A DNA stretch of 64,000 bases from Bacteroidales bacterium F22 (GCA_029541985.1 CP095414.1:124001-188000); one strand, 5' to 3'. Shown: positions 18,746 through 28,005, counted from the stretch's first letter. The notes: generated by a model from the letters alone, not told the origin. A program made the numbers and translations.

Positions 18746-19825
18746 TCACATTCTAGAAGCCTTATCCAAAAGATAATTATCTAGCACGGTCATCGCAGCC
18801 ATAGCTTCTACGATAGGAACTGCTCTAGGAAGCACACATGCATCATGTCGTCCCCTTGCAGTAATAGTAGTTTCTGTCCCTTCTTTATCTACAGTATCTT
18901 GTTCCATTAATAGAGTTGCCACAGGCTTAAACGCTACACGGAAATAAATATCTTCTCCATTACTAAGTCCCCCTTGGATACCTCCAGAGTGATTTGTTCT
19001 TGTTCTGATCTGTCCATCTCTATTTTCGAAACGGTCATTTTGTTCTGAACCAAACATCTCCAATCCCAAGAAACCTTCACCGTAATCAAACCCCTTAGTT
19101 GCATTGATAGTCATCATCGCATTAGCCAACTGTGCAGCAAGTCTACCATAAAGAGGTTGGCCTAGTCCCACAGGGCAATGTTGTATCACACAAGATACAA
19201 TTCCCCCAATAGTATCCCCTTTACCCTTTGTCTTAAAGATTAAATCCTCCATCTTTTTAGCTATCACAGGATCTGGGCAGCGTGTTTCTTCTTCTTCTAT
19301 ATGTTCAAGGTCTACTTCCTTATACGACTTGTTTAGTTTAAGTGGTCCGACTTGGGAAGTATAAGCAGTAATTTTGATGCCTAATTGTCTGAGAGCCAAT
19401 TTAGCCATTGCGCCTCCGACTACACGACATGCAGTCTCACGTGCACTACTTCTACCTCCTCCAGTATGATCTCTGACTCCATACTTCATAGAATAAGTAT
19501 AGTCAGCATGAGAAGGCCTATATATGTTTCGTAGATTTTCGTAATCACTAGAATGCTGATTATTATTCCGTATTTCGAATCCGATAGGGCATCCTGTCGT
19601 TTTTCCTTCAAATATGCCAGAAAGAAATTCGACTTTATCTCCTTCTTTTCTCGACGTGGTTATTTTCGATTGTCCTGGCTTGCGTCGGTCAAGTTCACTC
19701 TGAATAAATTCATAATCGAGAGTAATACCTGCCGGAAACCCATCAATGACTCCACCTATGGCAGGACCATGCGACTCCCCAAATGTGGTGAGACGTAACA
19801 AATGTCCAAATGTATTATTGTACAT
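18746..19825 (-). CDS. aroC: chorismate synthase
   Basis: AroC eliminates phosphate from 5-enolpyruvylshikimate-3-phosphate to give chorismate, the last step of the shikimate pathway, using reduced FMN. The 359-residue protein has the family signatures [31 protein letters not shown] and the C-terminal [17 protein letters not shown]. The length is normal. It is 33 bp upstream of the M20 dipeptidase and may be cotranscribed with it, and it is divergent from the kinase/ABC cassette. Confidence 0.97.
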   Translation of the reverse strand: MYNNTFGHLLRLTTFGESHGPAIGGVIDGFPAGITLDYEFIQSELDRRKPGQSKITTSRKEGDKVEFLSGIFEGKTTGCPIGFEIRNNNQHSSDYENLRNIYRPSHADYTYSMKYGVRDHTGGGRSSARETACRVVGGAMAKLALRQLGIKITAYTSQVGPLKLNKSYKEVDLEHIEEEETRCPDPVIAKKMEDLIFKTKGKGDTIGGIVSCVIQHCPVGLGQPLYGRLAAQLANAMMTINATKGFDYGEGFLGLEMFGSEQNDRFENRDGQIRTRTNHSGGIQGGLSNGEDIYFRVAFKPVATLLMEQDTVDKEGTETTITARGRHDACVLPRAVPIVEAMAAMTVLDNYLLDKASRM

Positions 19826-19868
19826 AATCTAGTATGTTTTGGTGAATAATAGTAGCTTCATATACATG

Positions 19869-19876
19869 CAAATATA
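19869..19876 (-). promoter_or_regulatory. -7 box for aroC
   Basis: TATATTTG on the minus strand, exact TAnnTTTG, 43 bp before the aroC start. No convincing -33 box. Confidence 0.45.
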
Positions 19877-19919
19877 GCAAAAATAGCCCCCAAATACTAG
19901 TTTTAGATTGAAATATTCC

Positions 19920-19951
19920 TATCTTTGTGAAAACTCGGTATAAATCCGAGT
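19920..19951 (+). promoter_or_regulatory. -7 box and 5'-terminal hairpin of the kinase/ABC cassette
   Basis: -7 box TATCTTTG at 19920-19927 (exact). Just downstream, where transcription should start, a 6-bp stem (19933-19938 with 19946-19951) with a 7-nt loop would sit at the 5' end of the mRNA. The first gene begins 27 bp later. Confidence 0.5.
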
Positions 19952-19978
19952 ATTTTCTAATTCTCAATCTTTTGATAC

Positions 19979-20935
19979 ATGAAACACTCTTTTAGAGTAG
20001 GGAATCATATTTTTAGTATCGATGTTCCGGCATCGCTCGATTTGTTTTCACTACTTCCATCACTTCAGCGTTTTGCATTACCATTTAATCAAGAAGCTCC
20101 ATCAGAAGAGAACCTTTTGTTTTCTTTATCAATAGTAGCTGATGAAATGTTAGGTGGGTCGATGACAAGAGAACAGCGACTTCAAATCTCCGTTCCTCCT
20201 AAAGAAGCTGAAGAAGTTTTGACCTTTGATTGGGATGATGCTGATTGTACAATCAGTAAGACCAATACCCATTATTATATTCAAACAAGTCCCCATCGTG
20301 TTACTTCATCAGTTGAAGAAATCGATTCTACGTGGTACATACGTACAGACTTAGACTTTAAACACGGAACCACTTTCTTGAAAAAAGATGAAAGAAATGG
20401 ATTCGTAATGAATAATTTCTTGATGATGCTATATGCTTTTAATGGAGCTTCTAAGGATACTTTACTGATGCACGCCTCCGTTATTGAAATGAATGGTGAA
20501 GGATATATGTTTCTAGGCAAAAGCGGGACAGGTAAAAGCACACATACTGCTTTGTGGCTTCGTCATTTTCCAGGAGCCCTTCGCCTCAACGATGACAATC
20601 CGGTCGTAAGAATCTCTCCTGATGGGCAGCCCCTTGTATATGGCTCTCCTTGGAGTGGGAAAACTCCTTGTTATCGCAATGCTCAAGTCTCATTGAAAGG
20701 AATTGTCAGATTGCATCAAGCTCCCTACAATAAGATTCAGCGAGAAATGACCGTTCCTTCATTTGCTTCTATATTACCTTCTTGTTCTATTTTGAAACAA
20801 GACAAGAAACTCTATGATGCCTTGTGCAATGTGGTAGGTAAGGTAGCCCAATTAGTACCTACTTATCATTTGGAATGTCTTCCAGACGAAGAAGCAGCAA
20901 GATTATCATACGAAACAATCACCAAAGCAAACTGA
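19979..20935 (+). CDS. HPr kinase-like / PEP-carboxykinase-fold ATP-binding protein
   Basis: A 318-residue protein with a P-loop GKSGTGKS at residues 180-187, inside HASVIEMNGEGYMFLGK, followed by LRLNDDNPVVR (Walker-B-like acidic pair). This arrangement is that of the HprK C-terminal kinase domain, and related kinase-like proteins occur in some lasso-peptide and other peptide-modification clusters. The N-terminal half has no recognised domain. There is no PTS HPr gene nearby. It is the first gene of a tight four-gene set (S26 peptidase 2 bp away, PqqD-like, ABC exporter), so I infer that it acts on a peptide substrate; this is unproven. Confidence 0.72.
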   Translation: MKHSFRVGNHIFSIDVPASLDLFSLLPSLQRFALPFNQEAPSEENLLFSLSIVADEMLGGSMTREQRLQISVPPKEAEEVLTFDWDDADCTISKTNTHYYIQTSPHRVTSSVEEIDSTWYIRTDLDFKHGTTFLKKDERNGFVMNNFLMMLYAFNGASKDTLLMHASVIEMNGEGYMFLGKSGTGKSTHTALWLRHFPGALRLNDDNPVVRISPDGQPLVYGSPWSGKTPCYRNAQVSLKGIVRLHQAPYNKIQREMTVPSFASILPSCSILKQDKKLYDALCNVVGKVAQLVPTYHLECLPDEEAARLSYETITKAN

Positions 20936-20937
20936 GA

Positions 20938-21447
20938 ATGGAAAATTTAGACCATAAAGTAATTCCCAATTTTGTGTTGTTTCCTTTTATGAAAGAGTTG
21001 GTAGATGAGGGAAAAGATGTTACTATTGTGGTTCAAGGAAATTCAATGAACCCTTTTTTACTGGATAAAAGAGACAAAGTAACCATTTCCTCTTGTACCG
21101 TCTCTTCTTTGAAAATTGGAGATGTCATTGTTGCGATTCAGGACACTCCCAAACGATACTTACTTCATCGGATTGTAAAAATCGATAAAGAGAATGTGTA
21201 CCTGATGGGCGATGGCAATGCAGTGACCTACACAGAGACCTGTCCTAAGACAACAATTTTAGGTAAAGTCCGTATAATACACCGAAAAGGTAGAAATTAC
21301 CGAACCGATGGGAAATATTGGAGAATATATAGTTGGATCTGGATGCACTCATTATGGATGCGACGCATCTTATTAGCTATCTATCACCGTATTCCTCACG
21401 GAAAGAATAAAAAACAACTAGCATATGAAAAAGAAAAAAGGTTTTGA
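20938..21447 (+). CDS. S24/S26 family peptidase (SipW/Sec11-like catalytic core)
   Basis: A 169-residue protein with the signal-peptidase-type Ser motif QGNSMNP (Ser36) and LLHRIVK (His77), the Ser-His arrangement of the SipW/Sec11 branch, then MGDGNA (Asp92). The start at 20938 follows the kinase stop codon by 2 bp; the longer frame from 20875 lies inside the kinase gene. There is no N-terminal membrane anchor before Ser36, unlike ordinary signal peptidases. A basic, aromatic C-terminal region (about 125-165) might be membrane-associated. It overlaps the next gene by 23 bp, indicating translational coupling. It could mature a peptide made elsewhere. Confidence 0.78.
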   Translation: MENLDHKVIPNFVLFPFMKELVDEGKDVTIVVQGNSMNPFLLDKRDKVTISSCTVSSLKIGDVIVAIQDTPKRYLLHRIVKIDKENVYLMGDGNAVTYTETCPKTTILGKVRIIHRKGRNYRTDGKYWRIYSWIWMHSLWMRRILLAIYHRIPHGKNKKQLAYEKEKRF

Positions 21448-21694
21448 TTTACGTACTATTGGTAAAGAAAATGTATTGATGGCTGATGGCACAAATGTAG
21501 ACTTCACACACGTCATTCACATGAATGAGACCGCTGCCTACATTTGGAAAAATATAAAAGAAGAGGTGGACTATTCAATGGATGAGTTAACTACTTTATT
21601 GCAAAAAGAGTATGAAGTTTCCACCAAACAAGCACTGTCTGACATTGCAAAGTTAGTTGAAGACTGGAAAAAGATAGGTATCGTTCAAAACTAA
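21425..21694 (+). CDS. PqqD-like peptide-binding (RRE) protein
   Basis: An 89-residue small protein of the PqqD family, whose winged-helix fold binds leader peptides of ribosomally made peptides (RiPP recognition element). The segments VDFTHVIHMNETAAYIWK and YEVSTKQALSDIAKLVEDW are typical of the family. It overlaps the S26 peptidase gene by 23 bp and precedes the ABC exporter by 7 bp. Such stand-alone RRE proteins usually deliver a precursor peptide to a partner enzyme, but no precursor gene is evident here. Confidence 0.78.
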   Translation: MKKKKGFDLRTIGKENVLMADGTNVDFTHVIHMNETAAYIWKNIKEEVDYSMDELTTLLQKEYEVSTKQALSDIAKLVEDWKKIGIVQN

Positions 21695-21701
21695 AACAAA
21701 G

Positions 21702-23381
21702 ATGACCAAAACGACTCGTCCCATCAAAGAGATACTACGCTGGGCTTGGACCATTTCTATAGGCATACGGTGGCGTATCATCGTGGTAAGCCTATTAGGT
21801 ATATTCAATGTGCTTATTGGATTAGCCTTTATATGGGCCTCCAAATGGACCATTGATATAGCTACAAAAGATGCTTCGGGCAATTTGTGGATGTCAGGCA
21901 TAGTACTTATTTTACTAGTCCTGATTCAGTTATCTATGGGTGTTGTCCAAAATTGGTTTTCGATTCGTCTTCAAGTGCATAGCCGTAACCAGTTGAGGCA
22001 TCGATTGTTTCAGCGTTTATTAGCCAGTCGTTGGAATGAACTTGAGCAATATCACAGTGGAGATGTTGTAAATAGAGTACAGCAAGATGGAAGTGCTATT
22101 ATTAATCTCTTGACGAGCACAGTTCCAGCCTTCGTTATTACAGCTACTCAACTATCTGCAGCATTTATCTTCTTTTGCTTTTTAGATATACGTCTTGCTT
22201 GGATACTAGTAGCCTTGCTGCCCATATTACTAATAGGAAGTCGTTATTATAGTAGACGGATGCGTAAATATACCCATACCATTCGGCAAAGTGGCAGCAA
22301 TATCCAATCAGTATTGCAAGAAAGTTTACAACATCGTGTAGTCATTAAAAGTATGGAGCAAGATGATAGACATCTTGATAAACTAGAATCATTACAAACC
22401 GGATTAGAGAAACAAGTAGATGTGCGTACCCGTTTCTCCTTATTCTCTCGGTCTATCGTTTCCTTAGGTTTTTCGGGTGGATATTTAATCGCCTTCTTGT
22501 GGGGAGCTTACAGATTATCTCTTGGGACGATTTCTTTTGGTACTATAACAGCTATGCTCCAATTAGTCTCTAAAGTACAACAACCAGCACTCAGCTTATC
22601 CAAGTTAATTCCTTCGTTTGTTATCGCTATGACTGCAGCCGAACGACTGATGGAGCTTGAAGATTTACCCTCCGAAGACCTTACACAGCAGCAATTATAT
22701 GCAGAAGCTCCACGTCTAATCATTGATCATGTCTTTTTCAAATACAAAGAAGGTACTCCCGAAGTGATGGATGGATTAGATGTTAAGATAGAACCCGGTA
22801 GTCGTTGTGCTATCATCGGAGAAACAGGGGCAGGTAAGACCACGCTTATTAGACTGATTTTAGCTTTTGCTACTCCTGATAAGGGAGCTATTTTATTAGA
22901 ATCTACCGATGCACAACATCTTCCTACCAATAGCTACAGTGCCCGCATTTCCCTCTCTAGCTATACACGTTGTAACTTTGTCTATGTACCTCAAGGGAAC
23001 AGTCTACTCAGTGGAACAATTAGAGACAACTTGTTGATGGGTAATTCCCAAGCTACAGACCAAGAGATGATTACTGCGCTACGCCATGCACAAGCTGACT
23101 TCGTCTTAGAGATGAGCAATGGACTCGACACCTCGATAAACGAGTTAGGAGGAGGCCTTTCAGAAGGACAAGCCCAACGCATAGCTATAGCCCGAGCGCT
23201 GCTTCGCCCAGGGCAGATCTTATTACTCGATGAAGCGACTTCAGCTTTAGATTCAGAAACAGAAAGACATTTCTTAGATGCACTTGACGAGTATTATCCG
23301 AATAAAACCGTGCTGTTTATTACCCATGACCAATCTATTGTAGAACGAGCAAATCAAGTTATTACCTTATCTAGACGATAA
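21702..23381 (+). CDS. ABC exporter (fused membrane and ATPase domains)
   Basis: A 559-residue type I ABC half-transporter: six predicted membrane spans in residues about 20-320 and a C-terminal ATPase. Walker A is IIGETGAGKTTLI, the signature is LSEGQAQR (Glu instead of the usual second Gly), Walker B is ILLLDEATSALD and the H-loop is FITHDQ. There is no N-terminal C39 peptidase domain. Last gene of the kinase-S26-PqqD cassette, so a peptide or peptide-derived substrate is inferred. Confidence 0.88.
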   Translation: MTKTTRPIKEILRWAWTISIGIRWRIIVVSLLGIFNVLIGLAFIWASKWTIDIATKDASGNLWMSGIVLILLVLIQLSMGVVQNWFSIRLQVHSRNQLRHRLFQRLLASRWNELEQYHSGDVVNRVQQDGSAIINLLTSTVPAFVITATQLSAAFIFFCFLDIRLAWILVALLPILLIGSRYYSRRMRKYTHTIRQSGSNIQSVLQESLQHRVVIKSMEQDDRHLDKLESLQTGLEKQVDVRTRFSLFSRSIVSLGFSGGYLIAFLWGAYRLSLGTISFGTITAMLQLVSKVQQPALSLSKLIPSFVIAMTAAERLMELEDLPSEDLTQQQLYAEAPRLIIDHVFFKYKEGTPEVMDGLDVKIEPGSRCAIIGETGAGKTTLIRLILAFATPDKGAILLESTDAQHLPTNSYSARISLSSYTRCNFVYVPQGNSLLSGTIRDNLLMGNSQATDQEMITALRHAQADFVLEMSNGLDTSINELGGGLSEGQAQRIAIARALLRPGQILLLDEATSALDSETERHFLDALDEYYPNKTVLFITHDQSIVERANQVITLSRR

Positions 23382-23478
23382 ATAACTTAATTAATTATTT
23401 TCTAAACAATAGTTGGCACGAGTTTTGAAGATTAAGAAAGAATATCTCATAGTATAAATTTAAAAACAAAACATTTTT

Positions 23479-24060
23479 ATGGAGAATCAAAACGATCAAA
23501 AAAACAAGTATATCGTAGCTAGTTATAAATTGTATGATATTCGTAACGGAGAGAAGAATCTTATAGAAGAAACTCCAGAGGGACGTCCATTCCAATTTAT
23601 TTCAGGAATGGGACTTACTTTAGAAAAATTTGAAAAAGAACTTCTTGAAGTAGTTGAAGGTGGTTCTTACGAGATCGAAATGACTGCTTCTGAAGCATAC
23701 GGAGAACGTAAAGAGGAATACGTTATTTCATTAGATAAGAGTATTTTTGAAATCGAAGGTAAATTTGATGACGAGCATATCAAACCAGGAGCAGTAGTTC
23801 CATTGATGGGCGCAAACGGTGAACGTATGAACGGTACTTGTGTCGAAGTAAAAGACGACAAGGTAATCATGGATATGAACCACCCACTAGCTGGTATTCC
23901 ATTGCATTTCGAAGGTACTGTTGAAACTAACCGCGAAGCTACAAATGAAGAAATTCAAGAAATGGTGAAAGCGATGAGCGGACAAGGTGGCGGTTGTAGT
24001 TGTGGCGAAGGCGACGATTGCGGTTGTGATGGTGGTTGTGGCGATGGCTGTAATTGCTAG
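23479..24060 (+). CDS. slyD: SlyD-like FKBP-type peptidyl-prolyl isomerase with Cys-rich tail
   Basis: A 193-residue cytosolic prolyl isomerase/chaperone of the SlyD branch. The FKBP domain is interrupted by the insert-in-flap domain, as in SlyD (SEAYGERKEEYVISLDK, then GTCVEVKDDKVIMDMNHPLAG). The C-terminal 24 residues are Gly/Cys-rich with seven Cys in CxC and spaced single arrangements and no His, a probable metal-binding tail; E. coli SlyD uses a His/Cys tail for nickel. A strong terminator follows. Confidence 0.9.
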   Translation: MENQNDQKNKYIVASYKLYDIRNGEKNLIEETPEGRPFQFISGMGLTLEKFEKELLEVVEGGSYEIEMTASEAYGERKEEYVISLDKSIFEIEGKFDDEHIKPGAVVPLMGANGERMNGTCVEVKDDKVIMDMNHPLAGIPLHFEGTVETNREATNEEIQEMVKAMSGQGGGCSCGEGDDCGCDGGCGDGCNC

Positions 24061-24128
24061 TCAAACACACAATAACGATTTAATAATTAGATAGTGATTT
24101 AATCTCGAATCTATTAAATCGATTCATT

Positions 24129-24172
24129 AAAAGGCTTTTTTCTTACAATTGTAAGGGAAAAGCCTTTTTTTT
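24129..24172 (+). terminator. strong terminator after slyD
   Basis: An 18-bp stem (24129-24146 with 24151-24168, two G-T pairs) around AATT, with the distal arm running into a T-run ending at 24172. Confidence 0.9.
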
Positions 24173-24183
24173 ATTCTGATTTG

Positions 24184-24214
24184 CTTGAATTTATAGGATA
24201 AACTACTAACTTTG
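24184..24214 (+). promoter_or_regulatory. promoter of the ilv operon
   Basis: -33-like CTTG (24184-24187), 19-bp spacer, -7 box TAACTTTG (24207-24214). The ilvD start is about 140 bp downstream, leaving a long leader. Confidence 0.65.
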
Positions 24215-24308
24215 CATCCAATAATTAAGAAATAAGGCTATATATTGAAAGGAAATAGGTCTTTTATATAATGTTCTTATAGATTTTATCAGGTAAAAAG
24301 AATAAATT

Positions 24309-24351
24309 GTAAGCTATGAATTTGATTCATAGCTTACGATGTAAAGTATAA
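24309..24351 (+). promoter_or_regulatory. ilvD leader stem-loop overlapping an 11-codon mini-ORF
   Basis: A perfect 12-bp stem (24309-24320 with 24326-24337, 5-nt loop) lies 18 bp before the ilvD start. An ATG at 24316 inside the stem opens an 11-codon frame ([11 protein letters not shown], stop at 24349-24351) that ends 4 bp before ilvD and has four Leu/Ile/Val codons. Translation of it would melt the hairpin. A regulatory role is my inference; the mini-ORF could be chance. Confidence 0.35.
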
Positions 24352-24355
24352 TTTT

Positions 24356-26170
24356 ATGAATCAGAAGTTTAAGATTCCTTTAAGAAGTATACAGTGTACT
24401 AGTGGAAGAAGAATGGCAGGTGCTCGTTCATTGTGGAGAGCTAACGGCATGGTCACAGAACAAATGGGAAAACCAATTATTGCTATTGTCAATTCATTTA
24501 CCCAATTCGTTCCTGGTCATGTACACCTTCATCAGATAGGTCAAGATATCAAAAAACAAATAGAACGACTTGGTTGTTTTGCAGCCGAGTTTAATACCAT
24601 TGCTATTGATGATGGCATCGCTATGGGCCATGATGGTATGTTATACTCTTTGCCATCACGTGATATTATAGCAGACAGTGTGGAATATATGTGCAATGCC
24701 CATAAGGTAGATGCTATGGTTTGCATCAGTAACTGTGACAAAATAACCCCTGGGATGTTGATGGCTTCTATGCGACTAAATATACCGACCATTTTTGTCA
24801 GTGGAGGTCCTATGGAAGCTGGTATTCTAGGTCGTAAGAAATTAGACTTGATTGATGCTATGATAGAGAGTGCAGACACACAAACTTCGGATGCAGAAGT
24901 TCAATCAATAGAAGAACAAGCTTGTCCTACATGCGGTAGTTGCTCTGGTATGTTTACTGCCAATTCGATGAATTGTCTAAACGAAGCATTAGGGATGGCA
25001 TTACCTGGAAATGGAACTATCGTTGCTACTCACAAATTGCGTGTTGAGTTGTTCAACAAAGCAGCTCAGCGGATTGTAGATATGGCCTACGCCTATTACA
25101 GAGACGGAGATACTCAGGTTCTTCCGCGTTCCATCGCTACTCGTGATGCTTTCTGCAATGCGATGAAACTAGACATTGCAATGGGAGGATCTACCAATAC
25201 CGTCTTGCATCTCTTGGCGATTGCTTCAGAAGCAGAGGCTGATTTTACGATGCAAGATATTGATGACTTATCAAAGACAACACCTTGTCTCTGCAAGGTT
25301 GCCCCTAACAAACCCGAATATCATATTGAAGATGTCAATAGGGCAGGGGGTATCATGGGCATTTTAGCAGAACTCAATAGAGGAGGGCATCTTGAGACCT
25401 CTACTGTGCGAGTAGACGGACTTACGCTGAAAGAAGCAATAAGACAAAATGACGTGGCAAGTGATTCTTGTTCTGCAGAGGCTAAGAAAAGATATCGTGC
25501 AGCACCCGGTAGGAAGCGCACAGTCACTATGGGTGACCAAGAACATTACTATGCCGAACTAGATTTAGATAGAACAGCTGGCTGCATCAGAGATGAAGCT
25601 CATGCTTATAGCAAAGATGGTGGACTAGCCATTCTTAAAGGGAATATAGCCATTGATGGTTGTGTAGTCAAAACTGCAGGTGTCGATGAATCAATATGGC
25701 ATTTTGAAGGACCTGCTAAGGTTTATGACTCTCAAGACATGGCCTGCGAAGCCATTCTCAATGATGAAGTAAAAGCCGGCGATGTCGTTGTTATCACTCA
25801 TGAAGGCCCTAAAGGAGGTCCTGGTATGCAAGAGATGCTTTATCCGACTAGTTATATAAAGAGTAAACATCTCGGTAAACAATGTGCATTGATTACCGAC
25901 GGTCGATTCAGTGGTGGCACCAGCGGTTTGAGCATAGGGCATATTTCACCTGAGGCAGCTTCTGGAGGTGCCATAGGAAAAATTATCGATGGTGATATTA
26001 TTGAAATAGATATTCCTAACCGTTCAATCAATGTCAAATTGTCATCAGAGGAACTGGCCAATAGAACTATGCGTCCTGTACAAAGAGTTCGCTGCGTCAG
26101 TAAGGCTCTCCAAGCCTATTCAAGAATGGTGTCTTCAGCAGACAAAGGAGCTGTACGAATTTTAGACTGA
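24356..26170 (+). CDS. ilvD: dihydroxy-acid dehydratase
   Basis: IlvD dehydrates the dihydroxy acids of valine and isoleucine synthesis, using an Fe-S cluster and Mg. The protein is 604 residues, normal for the family. Cluster and metal motifs are present: [29 protein letters not shown] and GGPMEAG; the C-terminal [19 protein letters not shown] is also conserved. First gene of the branched-chain operon, with a dedicated promoter and leader hairpin upstream. Confidence 0.97.
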   Translation: MNQKFKIPLRSIQCTSGRRMAGARSLWRANGMVTEQMGKPIIAIVNSFTQFVPGHVHLHQIGQDIKKQIERLGCFAAEFNTIAIDDGIAMGHDGMLYSLPSRDIIADSVEYMCNAHKVDAMVCISNCDKITPGMLMASMRLNIPTIFVSGGPMEAGILGRKKLDLIDAMIESADTQTSDAEVQSIEEQACPTCGSCSGMFTANSMNCLNEALGMALPGNGTIVATHKLRVELFNKAAQRIVDMAYAYYRDGDTQVLPRSIATRDAFCNAMKLDIAMGGSTNTVLHLLAIASEAEADFTMQDIDDLSKTTPCLCKVAPNKPEYHIEDVNRAGGIMGILAELNRGGHLETSTVRVDGLTLKEAIRQNDVASDSCSAEAKKRYRAAPGRKRTVTMGDQEHYYAELDLDRTAGCIRDEAHAYSKDGGLAILKGNIAIDGCVVKTAGVDESIWHFEGPAKVYDSQDMACEAILNDEVKAGDVVVITHEGPKGGPGMQEMLYPTSYIKSKHLGKQCALITDGRFSGGTSGLSIGHISPEAASGGAIGKIIDGDIIEIDIPNRSINVKLSSEELANRTMRPVQRVRCVSKALQAYSRMVSSADKGAVRILD

Positions 26171-26204
26171 TCTAAATAGTAAATTAAGTCACGTATTAGT
26201 AAAC

Positions 26205-26224
26205 GTTCCTAAGTAACTAGGAAC
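26205..26224 (+). promoter_or_regulatory. intercistronic hairpin between ilvD and ilvB
   Basis: A 7-bp stem (26205-26211 with 26218-26224) with a 6-nt loop; GGAAC recurs again at 26231-26235. There is no T-run, so it is more likely an RNA processing or stability element than a terminator. Confidence 0.35.
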
Positions 26225-26256
26225 AGTTCAGGAACTATTTAAATCATACTAAAATT

Positions 26257-28005
26257 ATGATAAAGGAACAGAAAATAAATAAGGAAGTCCAAGCCGTTAA
26301 GATGACCGGTGGAGAAGCACTCTTAAGTGCACTTGAAGACCATGGAGTAAACACTCTTTTTGGTTATCCCGGAGGAGCTATAATGCCTGTCTATGACAGG
26401 CTATATGATCATAAAGAAAAATTAAACCATATACTGATGCGCCATGAACAAGGTGCTATCCATGCTGCACAAGGATTTGCTCGTGTATCAGGACAAATAG
26501 GAGTATGTATGGTTACTAGTGGGCCAGGTGCTACCAATACCATTACCGGTATCGCAGATGCTATGATAGATAGTACACCCGTTCTTGTCATTGCAGGACA
26601 AGTAGGTACCAAGATGCTCGGCAGTGATGCTTTTCAAGAAGTTGATTTGGTCGGTATCACTCAACCAATCAGTAAATGGAGTTATCAGATTCGATCAGCT
26701 GCAGATGTTCCATGGGCAGTAGCTAGAGCTTGTTATATTGCGACATCAGGTCGACCAGGTCCCGTTGTTCTGGATTTCACCAAAGATGCTCAAATTGGTA
26801 CCCTCGATTATCAACCGACCATTGTTGATTTCATTCGGAGTTATGTATCCAACCCTCAACCCCAAGAAGGTTCTCTAGAGCAAGCAGCTACATTAATCAA
26901 TGAAGCGACTAAACCATTTATGTTGGTAGGACAAGGTGTTCTCTTGGGCGAAGCCACTGCTGAATTGGAAGAATTGGTAAAGAAGACGGATATCCCTGTA
27001 GGTGAAACGCTTCTTGGATTATCAGCGATGCCTAGTGCACATCCCAACAATTTAGGGATGTTAGGGATGCATGGTAACTTAGCACCAAATAAGGCAACCA
27101 ACTTATGTGATGTCTTGATTGCAGTAGGGATGCGTTTCGATGACCGAGTGACTGGTAACTTGGAGACTTATGCTCCTCAAGCTAAAGTAATCCATCTTGA
27201 TATTGACCCAGCAGAATTCAATAAGAATGTACGAGTTGATGTACCTATCTTAGGAGATTGTAAGCAATCACTAAAAAAACTCACAGCACTATGTGCCCCA
27301 CGCAATCATCAATCATGGATTGATTCACTACTTCCTTATGCTGAAGAAGAACATAGAGTAGTCTGTTCCAAGGAATTATGTTCGACCCCAGACGGCGCTC
27401 TCCGCATGGGGCAGGTAGCCCGACTAGTCAGTCAAGCGGCACATGATGAGGCTATCCTTGTCACAGATGTCGGTCAGAATCAGATGCTTTCGTCTCGATA
27501 CTTTAGGTATACTCATCCCAGAAGCCTAGTTACTTCAGGAGGACTTGGTACGATGGGATTCGGATTACCCGCTGCCATTGGTGCTATATACGGAAACCGT
27601 CAAGTAAACCATGACGATAAGAAGCCAGTTGTGCTGATGACCGGAGACGGAGGCATTCAGATGGTGATTCAAGAATTAGGAACCATCATGGAGCAACAAT
27701 GTCCTGTGAAGATGGTCATCTTGAACAATAGCTATTTAGGAAATGTGAGACAGTGGCAAGAAATGTTTTTCAAGAAACGCTATTCCTTCACCCCGATGGA
27801 AAATCCTGATTACCTCAAACTGTCAGATGCTTATGGCATAAAAAGTAAACGAGTGGTATCAGAAGAGCAAATAAATGAAGCAATAGCTGAGATGTTATCT
27901 TATGATGGGGCCTATCTATTAGAGGTCTGTGTAGAGAAAGAAGGCAATGTCATGCCTATGGTTCCTATTGGTGGAACTATTTCCGATATGTTATTAGAAC
28001 CATAA
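26257..28005 (+). CDS. ilvB: acetolactate synthase, large (catalytic) subunit
   Basis: The catalytic subunit joins pyruvate with pyruvate or 2-ketobutyrate using thiamine diphosphate, the first common step for Val/Leu/Ile. The 582-residue protein has the N-terminal GYPGGAIMPVYD and RHEQGAIHAAQGFAR (the cofactor-activating Glu) and the C-terminal diphosphate-Mg motif GDGGIQM to NNSYLGN. The small regulatory subunit gene follows 15 bp later. Confidence 0.97.
   Translation: MIKEQKINKEVQAVKMTGGEALLSALEDHGVNTLFGYPGGAIMPVYDRLYDHKEKLNHILMRHEQGAIHAAQGFARVSGQIGVCMVTSGPGATNTITGIADAMIDSTPVLVIAGQVGTKMLGSDAFQEVDLVGITQPISKWSYQIRSAADVPWAVARACYIATSGRPGPVVLDFTKDAQIGTLDYQPTIVDFIRSYVSNPQPQEGSLEQAATLINEATKPFMLVGQGVLLGEATAELEELVKKTDIPVGETLLGLSAMPSAHPNNLGMLGMHGNLAPNKATNLCDVLIAVGMRFDDRVTGNLETYAPQAKVIHLDIDPAEFNKNVRVDVPILGDCKQSLKKLTALCAPRNHQSWIDSLLPYAEEEHRVVCSKELCSTPDGALRMGQVARLVSQAAHDEAILVTDVGQNQMLSSRYFRYTHPRSLVTSGGLGTMGFGLPAAIGAIYGNRQVNHDDKKPVVLMTGDGGIQMVIQELGTIMEQQCPVKMVILNNSYLGNVRQWQEMFFKKRYSFTPMENPDYLKLSDAYGIKSKRVVSEEQINEAIAEMLSYDGAYLLEVCVEKEGNVMPMVPIGGTISDMLLEP

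Noticed and set aside
19979..23381. A complete lasso-peptide cluster
   Set aside because: The kinase, PqqD-like and ABC parts are there, but no precursor, asparagine-synthetase-like cyclase or transglutaminase-like protease is present, so only a related cassette can be claimed.
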